Of a DNA stretch of 64,000 nucleotides, positions 60,240 through 64,000 are shown piece by piece; position 1 is the stretch's first letter; each line of letters begins with the position of its first letter. This DNA is from Mogibacterium sp. Its GTDB lineage: Bacteria; Bacillota; Clostridia; Peptostreptococcales; Anaerovoracaceae. The notes under the pieces are model-generated. The model saw nothing but the letters and a program-made list of their open reading frames with translations. It searched no databases and was not told the origin of the DNA. The position numbers and the translations under genes are program-made. The stretch covers positions 1-64,000 of the forward strand of contig JAFRJV010000033.1 of assembly GCA_017432075.1 (NCBI GenBank), given 5' to 3'.

Positions 60240-60743
60240 TTATTTTCTTATAACCGTGCAGCTTTCGCCTGCATACTGCAGCCGCATGTTTATTTCTTTT
60301 GTTCCTCTCAGCAGCTCCGTAAGGAATGCTCTGTCCCCTTCCCAGGCCGGAAGATCCAGCATCTTATCATGCGGCACCCAGACAAGCTCTCCTTCTCTGC
60401 ATTCCGGCGGATCATAACTGCCGGTCTCCTCAAATATACGGGCAGCCTCTTCATCATCCGGCACAAAGTCAGAAGAAGAATACAGATACATGTCCTCATC
60501 CTCGTATTCGTCCGATCTGAACTCTATCACACCGTGGAACACCCATGTTCTCAACCGGAGGCCTGTTTCTTCAAGGACTTCGCGGACTACGCACTCATCA
60601 GGGGTCTCGCCTTCCTCGACCTTTCCGCCGGGACTGATCCATTTACCCTCGTTCATGTCCCCGGGTTTGCGGTCACGGAAAAGCATCAGCCAGCTGCCGT
60701 TATTCTTTATGTAGCATATAGTTGATTTTTTCATTGATCTCAT
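60240..60743 (-). CDS. NUDIX hydrolase (MutT-like)
   Basis: 167 residues with an intact NUDIX box GGKVEEGETPDECVVREV followed by LEETGL. The N-terminus TICYIKNNGSWLMLFRDRK resembles 8-oxo-dGTP diphosphatases of Bacillota. Likely nucleotide-pool cleaning; the substrate is not proven. The ATG at 60743 is 11 nt from GGCGG, acceptable. It follows the K+ channel by 15 nt on the same strand and ends in the shared terminator. Confidence 0.88.
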   Translation of the reverse strand: MRSMKKSTICYIKNNGSWLMLFRDRKPGDMNEGKWISPGGKVEEGETPDECVVREVLEETGLRLRTWVFHGVIEFRSDEYEDEDMYLYSSSDFVPDDEEAARIFEETGSYDPPECREGELVWVPHDKMLDLPAWEGDRAFLTELLRGTKEINMRLQYAGESCTVIRK

Positions 60744-60758
60744 AATGATGTGAGCCGC

Positions 60759-61970
60759 CTAGAAAAGCGGCTCCTTCATGTATTTTCTTAAGTTTTCCTT
60801 GGTGTAGATGAGCACCTTGTCGCCTTCAATCAGGACCAGATCCCCTTCCGGTTTTATCGTTCTGCCGTCCCTTTCGACAAGGACGATGAATGTCTGCCGG
60901 GAAATATCCAGATCCTTGATTTTTTGATTGTTCCACGGATGATTTCTGCCAAGGATGACTTCCTTTACGTCTTCAAGCATGCCCTCTGTTGCGGATTCCG
61001 CACAGATTATCAACTTGTCGCCCAGTAGTATTTCTATGTCTCCTCTTGGAACAAGGGTATCGCCGTCTCTGATGATCAGCGCGATTATCGAACCGCTCGG
61101 CATGGCTACTTCACTGATGGTCTTGCCTATCCATGCATCGCCCGGATCTATAGATGCCTTGATGAAACGGACGTCTTTTTCCTGCTCTATATCCGCAAGA
61201 CGGGTCGCCAGCTGATACTCTTCAACGAATCCTGCGGAGATGATGCCCGTAGGGATCGCAACGAGTCCGACACCCAGGAATGTGATTATTATTCCGAGGA
61301 ACTGCCCCATAGGAGTTATCGGATAAATGTCGCCGTAGCCTACCGTGAGCAGAGTCGATGTCGCCCACCATACACCCGAGAATGCGTTTTTAAATACATC
61401 AGGCTGCGTTTCATGCTCGACGCTGTACATACACAAGCTCGATGCCAGGATCAGGAGAATGATGACAAATACCGACGCCAGAAGCTGTGTCTTCTTTTTC
61501 GAAAGTACATTTCCGATCAGCGACAGCGAATCGGAGTATGCATTGATCCTGAAAAGCCTGAAGATCCTGACCACTCTCAGCATGCGGAACACTGCGGCTC
61601 CTGCCGGGAAGAATGTCGGCATGTAGTGCGGCAGGAATGACAGCAGATCTATGATGCCGTATCCCGAAGTCACATACCTTCCCATTGCCTTGCCGGCAGA
61701 GTATCCCTTGTACTGCTGCTGTGCGGTGATAAGCCTGAGAACATAATCTATCGCAAAGAAGATAACCGTGATCTCGTCAACATAATCAAATAAAAGGCCA
61801 TACTTTGCCTCCAGGTTGTCAAAAGTCGAGGCAAAGGCACAGGCGAGATTGGCAATCAGTGCCAGAGTGCTGAATATATCATAGAACTGGTTCAGCCTGC
61901 TGTCAGTCACTCCGGTCGAGACCATTGCAAACAGCTTTTTTTGAGTTTTTTCCCAGCTGCTGTCTTTCAT
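60759..61970 (-). CDS. voltage-gated-type potassium channel with C-terminal TrkA-C domains
   Basis: 403 residues: six hydrophobic segments, an Arg-rich S4-like helix (RMLRVVRIFRLFR), and the selectivity filter TVGYGD. After S6 come two TrkA-C/RCK_C-like modules (AWIGKTISEVAMPSGSI and a second ending GDKVLIYTKE). TrkA-C domains often bind c-di-AMP, so the cyclase at 30 kb is a plausible regulator (inference). AAGGAT precedes the ATG, which lies at the cyclophilin stop. Confidence 0.9.
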   Translation of the reverse strand: MKDSSWEKTQKKLFAMVSTGVTDSRLNQFYDIFSTLALIANLACAFASTFDNLEAKYGLLFDYVDEITVIFFAIDYVLRLITAQQQYKGYSAGKAMGRYVTSGYGIIDLLSFLPHYMPTFFPAGAAVFRMLRVVRIFRLFRINAYSDSLSLIGNVLSKKKTQLLASVFVIILLILASSLCMYSVEHETQPDVFKNAFSGVWWATSTLLTVGYGDIYPITPMGQFLGIIITFLGVGLVAIPTGIISAGFVEEYQLATRLADIEQEKDVRFIKASIDPGDAWIGKTISEVAMPSGSIIALIIRDGDTLVPRGDIEILLGDKLIICAESATEGMLEDVKEVILGRNHPWNNQKIKDLDISRQTFIVLVERDGRTIKPEGDLVLIEGDKVLIYTKENLRKYMKEPLF

Positions 61971-62450
61971 TTATCCTTCTACGCGTATGCTTTTGATCTT
62001 CTGAGGGAGAAGCGGCTTGTCTCTGAAGTCGGTTCTCGTGTTTACGATCTTGTCTGCAGTTGCCATTCCTTCAGTCACCTTGCCGAATGCCGCATACTGG
62101 CCGTCGAGATGAGGTGATGTGGTTGTCATGATGAAAAACTGTGATCCTGCGGAATCAGGGTCCATAGCTCTTGCCATCGAAAGAACTCCCCTCTCATGCT
62201 TGAGGTCGTTCCTGAATCCGTTGGCCGTAAACTCGCCCTTTATGGTATATCCCGGACCTCCCATGCCGTTTCCGTTCGGGCATCCGCCCTGGATCATGAA
62301 TCCAGGAATGACTCTGTGGAAAATGAGTCCGTCATAGAATTTTTCATTTGCAAGTTTTTCGAAATTAGCAACAGTTTCCGGAGCGATGTCTTCATAAAGC
62401 TCGCCCTTCATAACGCCGCCGTCTTCCATTTCAATAACGAATGTCTTCAT
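61971..62450 (-). CDS. cyclophilin-type peptidyl-prolyl isomerase
   Basis: 159 residues, no signal peptide, cytoplasmic. The active-site motifs FHRVIPGFMIQGG and AGSQFFIM are intact and the length is standard. GGAGG lies 10 nt before the ATG. Its stop adjoins the start of the K+ channel gene (GGATAAATG), so the cyclophilin, channel and NUDIX genes form an operon. Confidence 0.95.
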   Translation of the reverse strand: MKTFVIEMEDGGVMKGELYEDIAPETVANFEKLANEKFYDGLIFHRVIPGFMIQGGCPNGNGMGGPGYTIKGEFTANGFRNDLKHERGVLSMARAMDPDSAGSQFFIMTTTSPHLDGQYAAFGKVTEGMATADKIVNTRTDFRDKPLLPQKIKSIRVEG

Positions 62451-62581
62451 AGTGTATTATCCTCCATTTACTCCGGCGCAAGGTCTTTGAATCTGCCTGC
62501 ATTCCTATTCGTTCTCAATTATACATTTTTCAGTCAGCTTCGTCTATTTCGATGTGCTGTCATACACAAACTGCAGATATA

Positions 62582-62745
62582 TATAATGCCGAAGCGAGCG
62601 TTGCGAAGGAGACGCCAGGAATGCCCGAGGGAGACCGCAGATGAGCGGCCGGAACGTGTCTCGAAAGCGAAGCGTCAGAGCCGTTCCCCGCGAAGCAAGG
62701 TCGAACGAGATGGCATTCCCGGTGACGGAGCACAGCAAGCAGAGG
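62582..62745. repeat. GC-rich folded intergenic element
   Basis: Within a 307-nt gap between genes, about 160 nt differ sharply in composition from the AT-rich flanks. An outer inverted repeat GGAATGCC/GGCATTCC (62618-62625, 62712-62719) encloses GGAACG/CGTTCC (62651-62656, 62682-62687) and the hairpin CCGC/GCGG (62635-62648). The short word GCGAAG or CGAAGC recurs many times. It could be an interspersed palindromic repeat or a structured RNA. No convincing reading frame. Confidence 0.5.
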
Positions 62746-62757
62746 TATTACATATTT

Positions 62758-64000
62758 CTATTCTACTGATTTAAGCGACTCCGTCATGGATACGTCGCGA
62801 AGCCTTTTCTGCATTGCGAGATTAACTAAGAACGCAAACACGAATGTAAGCGCTACGGCTACCGGTATGTCGTACGGGCCGTGCCGCGGCTCGAAATAGA
62901 TCATACTCAATACGATGTTGTCTATAACGAATTTGAGAAGCCAGTCCCCCATCGGAATGCCGACGATGGCCGCAACTGCTGTGAGGAACAGGTTCTCGCG
63001 GAAAACGTACTGCGAGACCTCAAGCTGGTAGAACCCCAGCACCTTGATGGTTGCTATCTCGCGCATGCGTTCTGTGATATTTATGTTCGTAAGATTGTAG
63101 AGCACTATGAACGCGAGCAGTGCTGCCGACAGAATGACCACATAAACTATCGCGTTCAGGCTCTTCATCATCTTGCTGACGTTCTCCCTGACGTCGATAT
63201 TGGTCTGTACCGCAGCTGTGTTCTCGTAGCCTGCTGCATCTGCAGACGCGCTTCTTATGATATCTTCTTCCGTGCCGTCTTCAAAATTGATGAATGCCGC
63301 TTTTATATCCGGCTCCTTGCCGAAGCCCTCCCTGTATGTCTCAGGGGTCATATATAAACTATCATAGACATAATTGTCAGCAACGCCGACTATCTCTACT
63401 TCCATCTCGCGGTAACCATTGCGCAGCTTTATTTTATCGCCGACTCCGACACCGTAATCGTGGTTTGTCTTTTTTACTATTACGATTTCTCCCTGTCCGG
63501 GATACTCGATATGCTGATTTCCTGTATGCAGATCTATGAAGTCATCAAATCCTTCAGCATCAGTAGCGACACAGGTGATATCGGTAGTCTTGTCACCTAT
63601 TACCGCCGTCACCTCTCCGCGGTGAAGGAACCTGATGTTATTTTCTGGAATGTCGTTGTCGTCCCGGATCTCTTCCAGGAAGTCCTTCTGCCTGTCATCT
63701 GTCATATTCTTGCTGAATATGACCGTAATGTCATACAAGGATATCTCATCGAACTGATAATCCGCTACCTTGGAGATGGTCGCCCTGATGCCTATTCCCG
63801 CGATCAGCAGCGCCGTGCATCCGCTTACGCCGATGACCATCATAAGGAATCTCTTCTTGTCTCTGAAGATGTTGCGGATCGACACTTTGTAAAGGAAGCT
63901 TATTCGGTTCCACAACGGCTTTATCCTCTCAAGCAGGATGCGCTTGCCGGCAGGCGGTGTCTTTGGCCTTATGAGTTCTGCCGGCGGCACCTTGAAGTCC
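62758..64000 (-). CDS. FtsX-type ABC transporter permease, C-terminal part
   Basis: At least 414 residues; the 5' end lies beyond the window (the codons at 63988-64000 are still in frame). Visible are a transmembrane helix (RFLMMVIGVSGCTALLIAGIG), a large extracytoplasmic MacB-core-like domain of about 220 residues, and three C-terminal helices. ITERMREIATIKVLGFYQLE is the FtsX-family motif. This is probably the second half of a duplicated 8-10-helix permease. The partner ATPase is not in view. Confidence 0.82.
   Translation of the reverse strand, partial: DFKVPPAELIRPKTPPAGKRILLERIKPLWNRISFLYKVSIRNIFRDKKRFLMMVIGVSGCTALLIAGIGIRATISKVADYQFDEISLYDITVIFSKNMTDDRQKDFLEEIRDDNDIPENNIRFLHRGEVTAVIGDKTTDITCVATDAEGFDDFIDLHTGNQHIEYPGQGEIVIVKKTNHDYGVGVGDKIKLRNGYREMEVEIVGVADNYVYDSLYMTPETYREGFGKEPDIKAAFINFEDGTEEDIIRSASADAAGYENTAAVQTNIDVRENVSKMMKSLNAIVYVVILSAALLAFIVLYNLTNINITERMREIATIKVLGFYQLEVSQYVFRENLFLTAVAAIVGIPMGDWLLKFVIDNIVLSMIYFEPRHGPYDIPVAVALTFVFAFLVNLAMQKRLRDVSMTESLKSVE

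Overview
The window looks like chromosome from a strictly anaerobic, low-to-moderate GC Bacillota, most likely class Clostridia. The evidence is consensus-like -35/-10 promoters, strong AGGAGG ribosome sites, cdaA-cdaR, hpf (long form), RicT, YhaM, RecD2 and YerC, together with an [FeFe]-hydrogenase maturase (HydE), 2-hydroxyacyl-CoA dehydratase-type proteins and a PPi-type phosphofructokinase. I see no rRNA, tRNA, CRISPR array, prophage or insertion sequence. Almost all of it is ordinary, densely packed chromosome, mostly on the minus strand.

Layout. 1-8.6 kb (minus): a carbon-storage and gluconeogenesis run, murA - class III fbp - 31-aa membrane peptide - prsW - glgB - glgP - glgC (cut by the window edge). 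8.7-10.3 kb: two DUF948-like membrane proteins, one with a very long Lys/Ala tail. 10.3-14.5 kb: yitT - small membrane protein - tmk - holB - ricT - trmN6. 14.6-16.4 kb (+): ABC exporter. 16.4-27.5 kb: acetyltransferase, PPi-type PFK, nucleotidyltransferase, gltX, CofE-like ligase, pyk, and an amino-sugar cluster nagB - glmM - left-handed beta-helix protein. 27.6-29.0 kb (+): a two-gene DUF3990 + HTH module with its own palindromic operator, the most accessory-looking locus. 29.0-33.5 kb: hpf - LCP protein - cdaA - cdaR, preceded by an 80-aa gene and a strongly folded noncoding RNA. 33.6-37.7 kb: tetR - large FAD/Fe-S oxidoreductase - hypA - 66-aa gene. 37.9-46.5 kb: PfkB kinase, thiT under a TPP riboswitch, rsuA, comFC, recD2, yhaM, nadE, yerC, and a DUF1461-like membrane protein.

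46.5-52.3 kb: cysK, preceded by what appears to be a Cys-codon leader peptide and attenuator; hydE, with a promoter and terminator in its leader; and a two-subunit 2-hydroxyacyl-CoA dehydratase-like pair with a 56-aa membrane protein. 52.4-55.5 kb (+): copper module csoR-copA with two clear CsoR operators. 55.5-64 kb: PTS IIC - flavoprotein - threonine aldolase, mltG, NUDIX, K+ channel, cyclophilin, a GC-rich folded intergenic element, and the 3' half of an FtsX-type permease.

How it works together: glycogen enzymes, fbp, PPi-PFK and pyk describe sugar storage and energy-saving glycolysis. The redox genes (HydE, FAD/Fe-S oxidoreductase, dehydratase pair) describe fermentation. A shared GAAAC-N16-GTTTC element before tetR and before the dehydratase pair suggests that one TetR regulator may control both redox loci. 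The most interesting new-looking items are the cysK leader peptide/attenuator, the folded RNA near hpf, the DUF3990-HTH module with its operator, the hydE leader, and the structured element at 62.6 kb.
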